A stretch of 64,000 nucleotides of DNA, taken from positions 1-64,000 of the forward strand of contig URUY01000018.1 in NCBI GenBank assembly GCA_900551115.1, written 5' to 3'. The stretch is from an uncultured Lachnospiraceae bacterium. GTDB taxonomy: Bacteria; Bacillota; Clostridia; Lachnospirales; Lachnospiraceae. The position numbers and the translations under genes are program-made. Each line of letters begins with the position of its first letter. Position 1 is the first letter of the stretch. Positions 50,643-60,354 of this stretch are shown here, in pieces. Below the pieces are notes generated by a model. That model made no database searches. It had not been told where the DNA came from and saw only the letters and a list, made by a program, of their open reading frames with translations.

Positions 50643-51962
50643 CTAATCTGCCGTGCCCAGTGTAATTTCCATTTCCATTTCCCGGTAGCTGTCCTGCACC
50701 GGTCTTTGCAGCACAACCTTCACGGTTTCGCCTGCCCCCAGACGCAGAAGCGCTGCCGTATAATTGCTGAAATTCTCAATACTGCTGCCACCGATTTCCA
50801 CAATGATATCGCCCCGCTGAATGCCTGCCAGCATCGCAGGGGAGTCCATGGAAATTTCTTTTACATAGGCACCATAAGGCACCTGCATTTCCTGATGGGC
50901 TTCAATGGTAACATCCAGGCCGCTGATGCCCAGATATGCCGGTTCTTTTCCGTTGGACATATTTTCAATCAGTTTTTTTAATTCGGAAATACCAATAGCC
51001 GTAACAGCATTTTTCATATCGGGGCTTACTCTGTTAGGCGTAATAATACCGACAATCTGTCCCTGCATATTAAACAGCACGCCTGTCGAATTCGTACTTC
51101 CGTAAATGTCTGTTGTCAAAAGCTTGTAATTGGCATCTTCTTTATTCAGTATACTGCCCGAAGCGGTAACCATACCATATCCTACAGACCCTACCGTGCC
51201 CATAGGACACCCCAGTGCTACAACAGGCTCACCTGTGAGATCTTTTGTATTGGATGAGCCGAGAGAAGCAACCTTCACCTTCTGCAAAGTGGATTCCGGT
51301 ATCTGTGCTATCAAAACAGACACTACTGCCAGACCGGTCTGACTGTCCGTCTGCTTGACAACTGCATCTGCCTTCGTCCCATCACCAAAAGTTACCGTCA
51401 TGCTTTCTGCCTGCTTTATCGTATTACTGTCTGTTAAAATCAGATATTCCCGGCCATTGCTGGCAACAATCACCCCATAGGACTGACCTTCGCTTTCATA
51501 GGTATCATTCAGCCAGTCTACATCCGAAGTCATACCGGTAACCACTACCATGGAGCTTAAAAGCTCCGCCGTATATTCCATCATAGTATTATAAAGCTGT
51601 ACATAATGGCTTTTATCCAGCTTTATGCTTTCTAACATCTTTTGAATCTGTTCTTCCTCCAAAATGACCGATTCTACAGCATCCTGTATGGAAGGCTCCT
51701 CTTTTTCTACCAGCATCTCCTCCGGGGACATTTCATCTGCTTCCTCAGGAAAAACTACCGTCTGCGGTTCCTCCTCCGGATACAGCCAGTTGCTGAAAAC
51801 CGGCTCCAGTATCAGAAAGGTAAGACAGGCTATCAAACCGAAAATAACTGCCATGGAGGCCGTAGTTACCGTCCTGCGCAACAGCTTCTTCTTATTGACC
51901 GGCCTGTCTTTTATTTTTTCTATCATAAAATCAGACTGCTTGTTCTGCTCCGACTGCTGCAT
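50643..51962 (-). CDS. Membrane-anchored HtrA-like protein with degenerate catalytic triad
   Basis: A single helix (about 33-55) anchors the 439-residue protein, followed by an acidic linker, a trypsin-like HtrA domain (about 130-325) and a C-terminal PDZ domain (GISGLDVTIEAHQEMQVPYG, DSPAMLAGIQRGDIIVEIGG in separate strands). At the expected His there is Asn180 (TDSNTI), at the expected Asp there is Gly210 (TGLAVV), while the Ser is kept (Ser292 in STNSTGVLF). It is probably a pseudoprotease or chaperone at the cell surface. No peptide signal for secretion beyond the anchor is seen. Confidence 0.87.
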   Translation of the reverse strand: MQQSEQNKQSDFMIEKIKDRPVNKKKLLRRTVTTASMAVIFGLIACLTFLILEPVFSNWLYPEEEPQTVVFPEEADEMSPEEMLVEKEEPSIQDAVESVILEEEQIQKMLESIKLDKSHYVQLYNTMMEYTAELLSSMVVVTGMTSDVDWLNDTYESEGQSYGVIVASNGREYLILTDSNTIKQAESMTVTFGDGTKADAVVKQTDSQTGLAVVSVLIAQIPESTLQKVKVASLGSSNTKDLTGEPVVALGCPMGTVGSVGYGMVTASGSILNKEDANYKLLTTDIYGSTNSTGVLFNMQGQIVGIITPNRVSPDMKNAVTAIGISELKKLIENMSNGKEPAYLGISGLDVTIEAHQEMQVPYGAYVKEISMDSPAMLAGIQRGDIIVEIGGSSIENFSNYTAALLRLGAGETVKVVLQRPVQDSYREMEMEITLGTAD

Positions 51963-52026
51963 GCCTGCATATCCTCCTTTTTCAAATCCTATCCCTGATA
52001 ATACTATCTAAAAGTATAGCCGATTG

Positions 52027-52758
52027 TCACCGTATTGTAAAGGATTCTCCGTCTTTCCCTATCTTTACAATACGGTCTGCTTTTCTGCTTCCGTGCCCTT
52101 CTTCTATAAACCTATCCATAACAGAAAAATCACCCCAGAAATGCATGGGAAATACATAATTTACCTTGATTTTTTGCAGCAGATAATCAAGTCCCAGATA
52201 ATAGTCCGCTTCCTGTCTTGGGTCTAACGGCACAAATGCCACATCTATTGGCGCATCTTTTGACAAATCTGTCAGTTTTTCAATTTCCCTTTTGAAAGAG
52301 GCTGTCATATTGTTGTTAAAGCTTTTATCCTCCTCTTCCCAATACCACCAATGCAAATCGCCTGCATGATAGATTGTGGCAGATGGTGTTTTTAAGAAAA
52401 ATGCCACGCCTTCATCTGTAGATTTTAGAGTATGCAGTCTGAAATCTCCTATTTCATATACCTCATTTGCCCGAACCGTCACAATTTTACCGGCTGTTTC
52501 TTCGTCCACATGCCATTTTTCCAAATTATACGGTTTTATTTTAATATCGTAGGAAAGCACAAAAGTAACTGCCTGATACTTCTGTGTCAGTCCAAATATT
52601 TCGGGATTAAAATGATCCGCATGCCTGTGGCTTGCAAAAACAAACAACGGTTTTTCCGGTGCCATTTCCGGTATTTCTCCCTTATAATAATCAAACAGAT
52701 AATTTTCTTTTTCTGTTTCTACTAAAAAACCGCTGTGGCTGATATAAGTTATCTTCAT
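52027..52758 (-). CDS. MBL-fold metal-dependent hydrolase (UPF0173-like)
   Basis: The 243-residue protein starts MKITYISHSGFLVET, then carries the metal-binding HRHADHF, IYHAGDLHWW and VFPMHFWG. This is a metallo-beta-lactamase-fold hydrolase, of the group that acts on small molecules or nucleotides. Its start overlaps the methyltransferase stop by 4 bases (ATGA). The substrate is unknown. Confidence 0.88.
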   Translation of the reverse strand: MKITYISHSGFLVETEKENYLFDYYKGEIPEMAPEKPLFVFASHRHADHFNPEIFGLTQKYQAVTFVLSYDIKIKPYNLEKWHVDEETAGKIVTVRANEVYEIGDFRLHTLKSTDEGVAFFLKTPSATIYHAGDLHWWYWEEEDKSFNNNMTASFKREIEKLTDLSKDAPIDVAFVPLDPRQEADYYLGLDYLLQKIKVNYVFPMHFWGDFSVMDRFIEEGHGSRKADRIVKIGKDGESFTIR

Positions 52759-53591
52759 ATTTCTTTTTCTCCGATATATAGAAAATGCATACTGGTACCA
52801 AGCAGATATTCATTACGGCTGAGCCGATACGCCACCTCCAGCCATGCCTCTTTATTTTCCGCAGAAAGCTCCTGCACCTCCCTCTCCTTGCACGCAAGGA
52901 TACTTTCTATTCCTGCAAATACAAGCTCTTTTAAGGAAAAAGAAGCCATCAGCTTTTTCGCTTCATCTATCCCCGTAAAATAAGCTGTCGTAAAACCGCC
53001 GATTGCATTTCCGTCCTCAACATTTCTGCCATCCTTCAGATAACCGAGAAGCGTTCTGTAATCATCCTCGCCACTGCAAATATTTACATCTTTAAGGTAA
53101 CCAAAGCATTCCTGTAACGGTGCAAAGGCTGATATAAAAGAAGAAAACAAAAGCCCACCCGCCATTAAATGCCTTAAGGCCTGCTCTACCGCAAGCTTTC
53201 TGTCTTTCTCTTCTATTAAATGATACAACGGTCCCATCAGAAGCACCACGTCAAAATCAGTATCAAGCCCCTCCAAATCAAGCGCATTTCCCTTTACTGC
53301 TCCCGCCAAAGTAATGCCGTATTCTGCTGCCTTTTTCTTAGCTGTTTCTACATTGCGCAAGGATAAATCCAATAAAATCACCTGATGGCCTTTGCCTGCA
53401 AGATACAGGGAATACCTTCCCGGTCCGCCGCCGATATCCAATATTTTCAGGGACTTTTTACCGGCCCGTTCCATGTATTCTGCCAGATATTCGTCCATGT
53501 ACCGTTTTGTCAGGGCAAACTCTACAAAATGTCTGTCCAGTCTGTCCCACTCATCATATTCTTCATCATAGAACTGTTCAATCTCATTCAT
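52755..53591 (-). CDS. Class I SAM-dependent methyltransferase
   Basis: The 278-residue protein has the SAM-binding motif LKILDIGGGPGRYSLYLA, then VILLDLS and VLLMGPLYHL, as in class I small-molecule methyltransferases. I chose the ATG at 53591 with GGAGGGAGG upstream; the frame runs 18 codons further without a site. It is translationally coupled to the MBL hydrolase. The acceptor is not known. Confidence 0.88.
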   Translation of the reverse strand: MNEIEQFYDEEYDEWDRLDRHFVEFALTKRYMDEYLAEYMERAGKKSLKILDIGGGPGRYSLYLAGKGHQVILLDLSLRNVETAKKKAAEYGITLAGAVKGNALDLEGLDTDFDVVLLMGPLYHLIEEKDRKLAVEQALRHLMAGGLLFSSFISAFAPLQECFGYLKDVNICSGEDDYRTLLGYLKDGRNVEDGNAIGGFTTAYFTGIDEAKKLMASFSLKELVFAGIESILACKEREVQELSAENKEAWLEVAYRLSRNEYLLGTSMHFLYIGEKEI

Positions 53592-53740
53592 ATAAGCCTC
53601 CCTCCCGGACACCCAAGCGTCTGTAAATTTTGAATAGAATAGCACCGATTGGACGGCAAGTCAATAGAAATCCCTGATTGCGTAGCACCTGTGTCACATG
53701 TGGTCAATTCATATTTCTTATATTACTTTTTTCCATAAAA

Positions 53741-53760
53741 TAAAAAGATACACCTGTATC
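53741..53760 (-). terminator. Terminator after the tRNA-Gly gene
   Basis: A GATAC-AGGT-GTATC hairpin (53747-53760) is followed on the minus strand by TTTTTA, about 40 bases past the tRNA 3' end. A larger pairing GGTACACC/GGTGTATC can enclose it. Confidence 0.75.
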
Positions 53761-53799
53761 TGCCAGCCTTCTGACATTACGGGTGTACCCTGTTTACTA

Positions 53800-53870
53800 A
53801 GCAGCTAGCGGGAATCGAACCCGTCTCTCCAGCTTGGGAAGCTAGCATTCTACCGATGAACTATAGCTGC
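53800..53870 (-). tRNA. tRNA-Gly (anticodon CCC)
   Basis: The 71-base gene folds into a cloverleaf: acceptor GCAGCTA/TAGCTGC, anticodon stem CTAGC/GCTGG with loop TTCCCAA (anticodon CCC), T arm ACGGG-TTCGATT-CCCGC and discriminator T. No CCA is encoded. A TATAAT (53884-53889, minus) 14 bases upstream is the likely -10. It reads GGG codons. Confidence 0.96.
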
Positions 53871-53909
53871 ACATCTGAAATGTATTATACTACACTCCAG
53901 ATAAAATTA

Positions 53910-55073
53910 CTAGAACAAAATTTTTTCAGCAAGCTGCTTCAGCTCTTCTTTGGTTTTTTCATGCATAGCAGAACGGATGGTAACTACCGGCTCTATGATT
54001 TCCAGCTCTTTCATACCTTCTAAAAGCTGGCGCATGCATTTTGCTGCCATAGGTGCCCATGTACCGTTTTCAATCAGCGCCACTCGGCGTTTCTGATAAT
54101 TTTTGGATTTCAGATGTGCCAGAAAGCTTTCCATACAGGGGAACAGACCGCCGTCATAGGTTGCACATGCCAGCACCAGCCTGTCATACCGAAAAGCTTC
54201 GGCAATGACCTGTGCCATATCACTTCTGGATAAATCTGCCAACACCACATTCTTTTCCCCGGATTTCTTTAAAATTCTCTCCAGCTCTGCAGCTGCCTGC
54301 GCCGTATTGCCATGGATGGAGGCATAGGCAATCACTACGCCTGCTTCCTCAGGGCAATAGCTGCTCCAAATATTATATTTTTCAAGATAATGGGACAGAT
54401 TATCCTTTAAAACAGGACCATGCAGAGGACATATTGCTCTAATATCCAGCGCTGCTGCCTTCTTTAATAGTGCCTGTACAGGCGCACCGTATTTCCCTAC
54501 TATGTTAATATAATAGCGTCTTGCTTCCGCATCCCAATCCTCTTTTGCATTAAGCGCTCCAAACTTGCCGAAGCCATCTGCAGAAAAAAATATTTTTTCC
54601 GTCTGTTCATAGGAAACCATAACCTCAGGCCAGTGTACCATAGGCGCCATAAAAAACTGCAGGATATGACTGCCTAGCGATAAGGTCTCTCCTTCCGACA
54701 CCATTACTTTTTTATCCTCTATATCCGTCTCAAAAAACTGCGGAAACATAGCAAAGGTCTTGGCATTGCCTATAAGTTTCATTTTCGGATAAGCCATCAT
54801 TGCTGCCGCAATGCTTCCTCCGTGGTCCGGCTCCAAGTGAGAAATAATCAGGTAATCCGGTTCTCTTCCGCCCAATTCTTCCTCTATATTTTGCAGCCAT
54901 TCTGATGTTTTTCTGGCATCTACCGTGTCCATCAGCGCTATTTTGTCATCCAAAATAAGATAGGAATTATAGGAAACCCCTTCCGGCACCGGATACTGTG
55001 ATTCAAATAAATCAATCTCTCTATCGTCCACGCCCACATAACGTATCTTTTCTGTTACTGCAATTTTGCTCAT
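53910..55073 (-). CDS. FprA-family A-type flavodiiron protein
   Basis: The 387-residue protein has an N-terminal MBL-fold diiron domain (SHLEPDHGG, HWPEVMV) and a C-terminal flavodoxin domain (AYASIHGNTAQAA). Such proteins reduce oxygen or nitric oxide to water or N2O in anaerobes. I chose the ATG at 55073 with AAAGGA upstream; the frame is open 24 codons further. It lies 38 bases after the aldehyde dehydrogenase gene on the same strand. The electron donor, perhaps rubredoxin, is encoded elsewhere. Confidence 0.93.
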   Translation of the reverse strand: MSKIAVTEKIRYVGVDDREIDLFESQYPVPEGVSYNSYLILDDKIALMDTVDARKTSEWLQNIEEELGGREPDYLIISHLEPDHGGSIAAAMMAYPKMKLIGNAKTFAMFPQFFETDIEDKKVMVSEGETLSLGSHILQFFMAPMVHWPEVMVSYEQTEKIFFSADGFGKFGALNAKEDWDAEARRYYINIVGKYGAPVQALLKKAAALDIRAICPLHGPVLKDNLSHYLEKYNIWSSYCPEEAGVVIAYASIHGNTAQAAAELERILKKSGEKNVVLADLSRSDMAQVIAEAFRYDRLVLACATYDGGLFPCMESFLAHLKSKNYQKRRVALIENGTWAPMAAKCMRQLLEGMKELEIIEPVVTIRSAMHEKTKEELKQLAEKILF

Positions 55074-55111
55074 ACTCTGCTTCCTTTCCGTCTTTGCCGC
55101 CGTCCCCGTTC

Positions 55112-56497
55112 TTACAGAAATTTTCTGACAAGCCTGTCCTTCCATTCTGCATACGGCTGATATTTAAAAGGTATATCAAAATGAAAAGCACTTTCTACAA
55201 TACTCTTTTTATGGCTGAAGGTTTCAAAGCCGGCCCTGCCATGATAGCCGCCCATGCCGCTGTACCCCACGCCTCCAAACGGCATATGGCTGGTGGCAAG
55301 ATGCACAATGGTATTGTTGATACACCCTCCGCCAAATGAGAAGGTCTTTAACGCCCAGTCCCGCATGCCTTTATTTTTTGTAAAAAGGTAAAATGCCAGC
55401 GGCTTCTCAAAGGAACCTACGATTTTCTTTAAATCCTCCGGGCTTGAAAATGTCAGTACCGGAATAAGAGGGCCGAAAATCTCCTCCTGCATAACGGCGT
55501 CTTCCAGTGTCACATTGTCCAAAATAGTAGGTTCTATCTGTAAGGCTTCCTCATCGCAGTCTCCGCCAAACACTACCTGTCCGCTCTTCATCAGCTTTTT
55601 GATTCTTTGAAAATGTTTCTTATTAATGATTCTGGGATAGTCCTCATTACGGAGGGCATCTCCCTTTTCCATATACAGTATTTCCTGTTTCAGCATTTCT
55701 AAAAACGGTTCTTTTATTTCCTCATGCACCACCAGATAATCCGGTGCTACACAGGTCTGCCCTGCATTTAAAAGCTTTCCGAAGGCAATTCGTCTGGCCG
55801 CTGTTTTAAGGTCTGCCGTTTTGTCTACAATGCAGGGGCTTTTCCCTCCCAGCTCCAGGGTAACCGGTGTCACATACCGGGCCGCCTTTTCAAGCACCAG
55901 TTTTCCTACCGTAACACCGCCGGTAAAGAAGATGTAGTCGAAGCGTTGTTCTAAAAGCGCTGCATTCTCTTCCCTGCCGCCCTCAATAACCGCAACATAT
56001 TTTTCCGGATATATTTCAGAAAGCAGTTTTTTTAAAACTGACGATACTGTCGGCGCATATGCAGAAGGCTTCAGCACGGCACAATTTCCTGCAGCGATGG
56101 CATCTATCAGGGGTTCCAGGCACAACAGTACCGGATAGTTCCAAGGCGCCATAATCAAAACAACTCCATATGGTTCCGGCACGGAATAAGCCCGCGCCGG
56201 CATTTGTGACACATCCGTCATGTGCTTTTCGGGACGCATCCAGCGGTGCAAGTGTTTTCTTACAAACCGAAGCTCCGATTTTGTCAGTCCGATTTCCGCC
56301 ATATAGCTTTCGGATGAAGATTTATGCAAATCATTATACAGTGCCTCACACAGCTCTTCTTCATACATTATCAGCGCCTGTTCCAATCTTGCTAATGCAG
56401 CCTGCCTGAAGCCGTAAGCTTTTGTAATTCCCTTTTCAAAAAAGCTTCTCTGTTTTTTTAAAATACCGTCAATTTCATTTTCCGCTTTTCCTTTCAT
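55112..56497 (-). CDS. Aldehyde dehydrogenase family (AldH class 3-like)
   Basis: The 461-residue enzyme has the NAD-binding FFTGGVTVGK, the general base Glu in VTLELGGKSPCIVD, and the catalytic Cys in NAGQTCVAPDYL. The C-terminal YEFSHKK-like FETFSHKKSI fits class 3 enzymes. It oxidises an aliphatic or aromatic aldehyde to the acid with NAD(P)+. I chose the ATG at 56497 with AGAGGG upstream; the frame starts 26 codons earlier in low-complexity Arg/Asn/Lys-rich sequence that is unlikely to be protein. Confidence 0.92.
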   Translation of the reverse strand: MKGKAENEIDGILKKQRSFFEKGITKAYGFRQAALARLEQALIMYEEELCEALYNDLHKSSSESYMAEIGLTKSELRFVRKHLHRWMRPEKHMTDVSQMPARAYSVPEPYGVVLIMAPWNYPVLLCLEPLIDAIAAGNCAVLKPSAYAPTVSSVLKKLLSEIYPEKYVAVIEGGREENAALLEQRFDYIFFTGGVTVGKLVLEKAARYVTPVTLELGGKSPCIVDKTADLKTAARRIAFGKLLNAGQTCVAPDYLVVHEEIKEPFLEMLKQEILYMEKGDALRNEDYPRIINKKHFQRIKKLMKSGQVVFGGDCDEEALQIEPTILDNVTLEDAVMQEEIFGPLIPVLTFSSPEDLKKIVGSFEKPLAFYLFTKNKGMRDWALKTFSFGGGCINNTIVHLATSHMPFGGVGYSGMGGYHGRAGFETFSHKKSIVESAFHFDIPFKYQPYAEWKDRLVRKFL

Positions 56498-56578
56498 GGC
56501 GTCTTCCCTCTTTCTGCTGTTATTCCTCTTTTTGTTATTATTCCTTTTTAACCGGACATCTGCCTGTCGATGCAAATA

Positions 56579-57673
56579 CTAATACCTGTTATGTACCTTT
56601 TCTGCAAAACACATACAATCCTTTATTTCAATAACCGTTCCGTCATCCAAAATTGCCTTGCCCGACATTTTTCCAAATACCTGATGCTGGTCCGACTCAA
56701 TAATACAGGCACTGATGTGAGCAGCCCGGTCCAGCACGGGAACAAAATCCATTTCAAACCGGCCATCGCTTGAGGTAAATCTCCAAGGCTTTAAATATTC
56801 TTCCCTGCCTTTGTCATCAAGAGGTATCTCAAACGTAATATCATCGAGCTTATGGGCCCTGCCGTCATAAAAGAGCATATTTTCCGTAGCCGCGCTTGTA
56901 TCGCCAAAGCCGTAACCGATATTAAAGCCAAAGCTGTGTCCGCCTATGTCGCAATTGCCATTGCCCCAGTACCAGGTGTTGTCGTAGGTCCAGACGCCCC
57001 TTCCCCAGTCAAGCGTACCAAAATCCGTCTCCGGGTGAAACTCATAACGGATACCGTCATATTCTGCATAACCTTTTGCACGCATACAGTTTATTTTCCG
57101 GTTATAATAAAAGGCTTTCTTTTTATTCTTCCATGGTGTGGCAATTACCATGCTGTCCATGGGCGGCTCATTAAGCTCAATATGGCATTCAAAATCCTTG
57201 CCTTGATAAAAGTTCTTAAAATGACAATCTAACACCCTGACGCGGCTGCCTGTCTTATCATCATCCTTCCCCAAAGCGGCATCCTCATCATCACTCACCT
57301 TTACCTGAAACTTCATCTGCAGACGCTTATCCTCATACACGGTATCGCCTTTTTCGGAGCTTGGCGGCAGGTGGTATTTTCCCATAGGAAATACATTCAA
57401 AACCGTCTCCGTATGCTCCCAGTTTTCCTTAAAATTCAGCAAAGATGCGGACTGTAAGCCAATGTAACCGTCATCCGAAATGGTAAACGCTACCCCGAAT
57501 CCCTGGCCCATCACCAAATAATAATCCCATTCCTTGATTCGCATTTTGGAGGCCTTAATATCCGCTCTGTCATAGACCTGAAGCTGGCTTTTGGACCATC
57601 CGCATTCGGCAATGCCGCCTTCTTTATTTAAAAGCCTCTGCCTTCTTGTAACCTCATGATTACGTTCTCCCAT
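56579..57673 (-). CDS. DUF2804 family protein
   Basis: The 364-residue soluble beta-rich protein matches the DUF2804 pattern (QVYDRADIKASKMRIKEWDYY at the N-terminus, split, then FGTLDWGRGVWTYDNTWYWG). Function is unknown in the family, although the fold resembles lipocalin-like or hydratase-like carotenoid proteins. I chose the ATG at 57673 with AAAGGAGG upstream; the frame runs 12 codons further. It lies between the SGNH gene and the aldehyde dehydrogenase. Confidence 0.85.
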   Translation of the reverse strand: MGERNHEVTRRQRLLNKEGGIAECGWSKSQLQVYDRADIKASKMRIKEWDYYLVMGQGFGVAFTISDDGYIGLQSASLLNFKENWEHTETVLNVFPMGKYHLPPSSEKGDTVYEDKRLQMKFQVKVSDDEDAALGKDDDKTGSRVRVLDCHFKNFYQGKDFECHIELNEPPMDSMVIATPWKNKKKAFYYNRKINCMRAKGYAEYDGIRYEFHPETDFGTLDWGRGVWTYDNTWYWGNGNCDIGGHSFGFNIGYGFGDTSAATENMLFYDGRAHKLDDITFEIPLDDKGREEYLKPWRFTSSDGRFEMDFVPVLDRAAHISACIIESDQHQVFGKMSGKAILDDGTVIEIKDCMCFAEKVHNRY

Positions 57674-57741
57674 ATACATACCTCCTTTTACATTTTCCCA
57701 TTTCCGCATTTTTAGATGAATGGGAAATAAAAACCTTCTGC

Positions 57742-58800
57742 TTATTTATCATAGTACAGATAAATGCCCTCCTGTATAATATAGTCATATGTCTTTTTCA
57801 TATCCTCTATTGTCTGCTCACAGTTTTCAGCAGTCACCCGGTGAGACCCTTCCGCAATACAGGTAAGCATATATTGATTGATATCCGGCGAATAATGAAT
57901 CATATCCATATAATTGTCCAGATTACATATTATTTCCTTCTCATTCTGAAAATAGTAGACCTCCGCATTGCTGTGTGATAATAATGCCGGCAGAACCGTC
58001 TCTAAAACAGTGAAATACTCTTCCCCAATCCCATTTACATAACCGCAATCCCACCACAGCATGGAGTACGGCGGAAAAATAATAGTATATTTCGTATCGG
58101 GATGACTTTCCAATTCCGTATTTATTAACATAATATTTTCCGCTAACGTCTCTGAAAACTGCGGTGTCGGTACACTCTCCTGTACTTCCTTCGGCTTAGC
58201 ATAAGCCTGCATGGCTTTTTCTGCACCAAAGGTCTTGCCCGCCGACCAGTCATAAGCATGCCCGCCTGTATTGATATCAAGCATTGAATAGGCAAACATC
58301 TGCGGAATTTTCATAAAAAGAATGTCCTTATTAAACAGGTACGTCACATCATCCAAAATACTGTCTGTATGAAGATATCTTGGCGTATCATTTCCATAAA
58401 GCGTCACCTCAGTCGAGGATGTGAGAGAAAAAATATCCATACACCAGAACACCCGTCTGATATCCTGCCTGCTATGTGCCTTTTCCATGTAATACAGCAA
58501 GTCTGCCGTAGAGCCGGATGCACGGATAACCTTCAGCGTATGGCAATCATACAGCTCGTCCAGATAGCTGCCATCAAAATTTTCAGCTACTGAAGAGCCA
58601 AGCAGTATGCTGTCATAAGCGTTCGTCCGAATAGTTCCTACTACCTGATTGTCTCTGTCATAAAGCACCTGCTTTTGTCCAAACCACGGTGCATGATATT
58701 GATAAAAGGGGTCAAAAATGATTGTAACAGTCATGACAAGCAGCAGCTCTGCCAAAATAAAAATTCCTAACCGTTTCAAGGCTTTTCTTTTACTAAACAT
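57742..58800 (-). CDS. SGNH-hydrolase-like partner of the MBOAT acyltransferase
   Basis: One N-terminal membrane helix (about 10-30) anchors this 352-residue protein. An SGNH/AlgX/DltD-like core follows with the Ser in ILLGSSVAENF, FWCMDIF, and DMIHYSPDINQY as the Asp-x-x-His. Such proteins work with MBOAT proteins to O-acylate cell-surface polymers. It begins 58 bases after the MBOAT stop on the same strand, with AGGAG upstream. The polymer is unknown. Confidence 0.82.
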   Translation of the reverse strand: MFSKRKALKRLGIFILAELLLVMTVTIIFDPFYQYHAPWFGQKQVLYDRDNQVVGTIRTNAYDSILLGSSVAENFDGSYLDELYDCHTLKVIRASGSTADLLYYMEKAHSRQDIRRVFWCMDIFSLTSSTEVTLYGNDTPRYLHTDSILDDVTYLFNKDILFMKIPQMFAYSMLDINTGGHAYDWSAGKTFGAEKAMQAYAKPKEVQESVPTPQFSETLAENIMLINTELESHPDTKYTIIFPPYSMLWWDCGYVNGIGEEYFTVLETVLPALLSHSNAEVYYFQNEKEIICNLDNYMDMIHYSPDINQYMLTCIAEGSHRVTAENCEQTIEDMKKTYDYIIQEGIYLYYDK

Positions 58801-58858
58801 TATCTTTTGCTCCTAAAACACTGCTTTAAAAAACTATTATTCTTTAGAACTTACTGCT

Positions 58859-60322
58859 TTAAAAGTTAAAGTATAAAAAGGTACTGACCTGAGAAAGCGA
58901 TATAAATGCCCATGTAAAAAGCGATGCAAGCGTAAAAGTCCCGCTCCATGTTCGTCCTTTTACTGCAATCCACTCCTCTGCCTTCCTGCCTGCAACAAGC
59001 AGCACAGATATTCCCAGTAAAAGCAGCATACAACTAATGTAAAACGGATTTAAGCCTGCAGGAAATTTCATTTCCAGTGCCTTTCTTATGACATAGGTTT
59101 CGGGAAGCTGCAGCGTATTGCACATTCCTGCAAAAAAACCATGAAAACCTCCTGCAAACAGCTTTTTCCATAAAAGCCACGCTTCCTCCAGTGAACGGCT
59201 CCTGAAAACCGAAAAGCTCAGTGTGACATATATACCGGTTAAAAAACGATTTACCCATTTCGAGGAGAAACGAAGCTTGGGCAGCAAGGTCTCAAATACC
59301 ATTGCAAACCCATGCATCATTCCCCACACCACAAAAGTCCAGTTTGCACCGTGCCAAAAACCGCTGACTAAAAAGACAATCAGTAAATTGCGGCATTTTT
59401 TAACAATTCCTTTGCGATTGCCCCCTAAAGGAATATAAATATATGTAGATAAAAAACGTGAAAGTGTTATATGCCATCTTCGCCAGAAATCCTTTACAGA
59501 CTCTGCTTTTAGCGGCATATCAAAATTTTCCGGCAGCCAGAAACCGAACATTTTCCCGATTCCTCTTGCCATGTCACAATAGCCGCTGAAATCAAAATAT
59601 AATTCCAGCATATAACAGATAATGGTAATCCACGCAGAAGGTGCATCCAGATATGCTATACTTGCATATTCCGCATTAACTACTATTGCCAGCACATCCG
59701 CCAATAACACTTTTTTTGCAAGTCCCAATATAAACAATGCAATACCGTCATAAAAAAGAGCTATGTCGGGCTTCCTGTTTTTACGCGCCAGAAGCTGCGG
59801 AACAAACTCACTATGCAGCACAATGGGTCCTGCAATGAGCTGCGGAAAAAATGTAATAAAGCAGGCATAATCAATAAATGTATACCTTGGTGCCTCACCC
59901 TTATAGCAATCTGCCAGAAAAGACAGCTGTTGAAAGGTAAAAAAACTGATTCCTAACGGCAGTGCAATTTTTTCTATTTCCCAGCCTGTATGAAAAAAAA
60001 AGTTACAGTTATCCAAAAAGAAATTGAAGTATTTAAAATAAAACAGCAGCCCTAAATTTCCTGTAAGCCCCAACGCAAAAATACATTTTCGCATCCTTGC
60101 CGTATCGGTACATGTAAACAGACGGCTGCAGATGAAATTTAGCAGCAGACTGAGCAGCAATATCCCCAGATACCAAATATTATAATAACCGTAGAAAATC
60201 AGTGACATCCCAAACAAAAAGCTTTTCGCAAAGACCGGATTTTCTAATTTCTGCAGAATGTACCATCCCAGTAATGAAACCGGCAGAAATATCCCAATAA
60301 AAACAAGCGAATTAAAAAGCAT
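58859..60322 (-). CDS. MBOAT family O-acyltransferase (AlgI/DltB-like)
   Basis: The 487-residue membrane protein has about 10-12 helices and the MBOAT features FDMPLKAESVKDFWRRWHITLSRFLSTYIYIPLGG (over two helices) and the catalytic His in VSGFWHGANWTFVVWG. It moves an acyl, probably acetyl, group across the membrane onto an extracellular acceptor, with the SGNH protein downstream. GAGGG precedes the ATG. Confidence 0.92.
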   Translation of the reverse strand: MLFNSLVFIGIFLPVSLLGWYILQKLENPVFAKSFLFGMSLIFYGYYNIWYLGILLLSLLLNFICSRLFTCTDTARMRKCIFALGLTGNLGLLFYFKYFNFFLDNCNFFFHTGWEIEKIALPLGISFFTFQQLSFLADCYKGEAPRYTFIDYACFITFFPQLIAGPIVLHSEFVPQLLARKNRKPDIALFYDGIALFILGLAKKVLLADVLAIVVNAEYASIAYLDAPSAWITIICYMLELYFDFSGYCDMARGIGKMFGFWLPENFDMPLKAESVKDFWRRWHITLSRFLSTYIYIPLGGNRKGIVKKCRNLLIVFLVSGFWHGANWTFVVWGMMHGFAMVFETLLPKLRFSSKWVNRFLTGIYVTLSFSVFRSRSLEEAWLLWKKLFAGGFHGFFAGMCNTLQLPETYVIRKALEMKFPAGLNPFYISCMLLLLGISVLLVAGRKAEEWIAVKGRTWSGTFTLASLFTWAFISLSQVSTFLYFNF

Positions 60323-60354
60323 GGTTTTCCCTCATATCATTTGTATTACACTGT

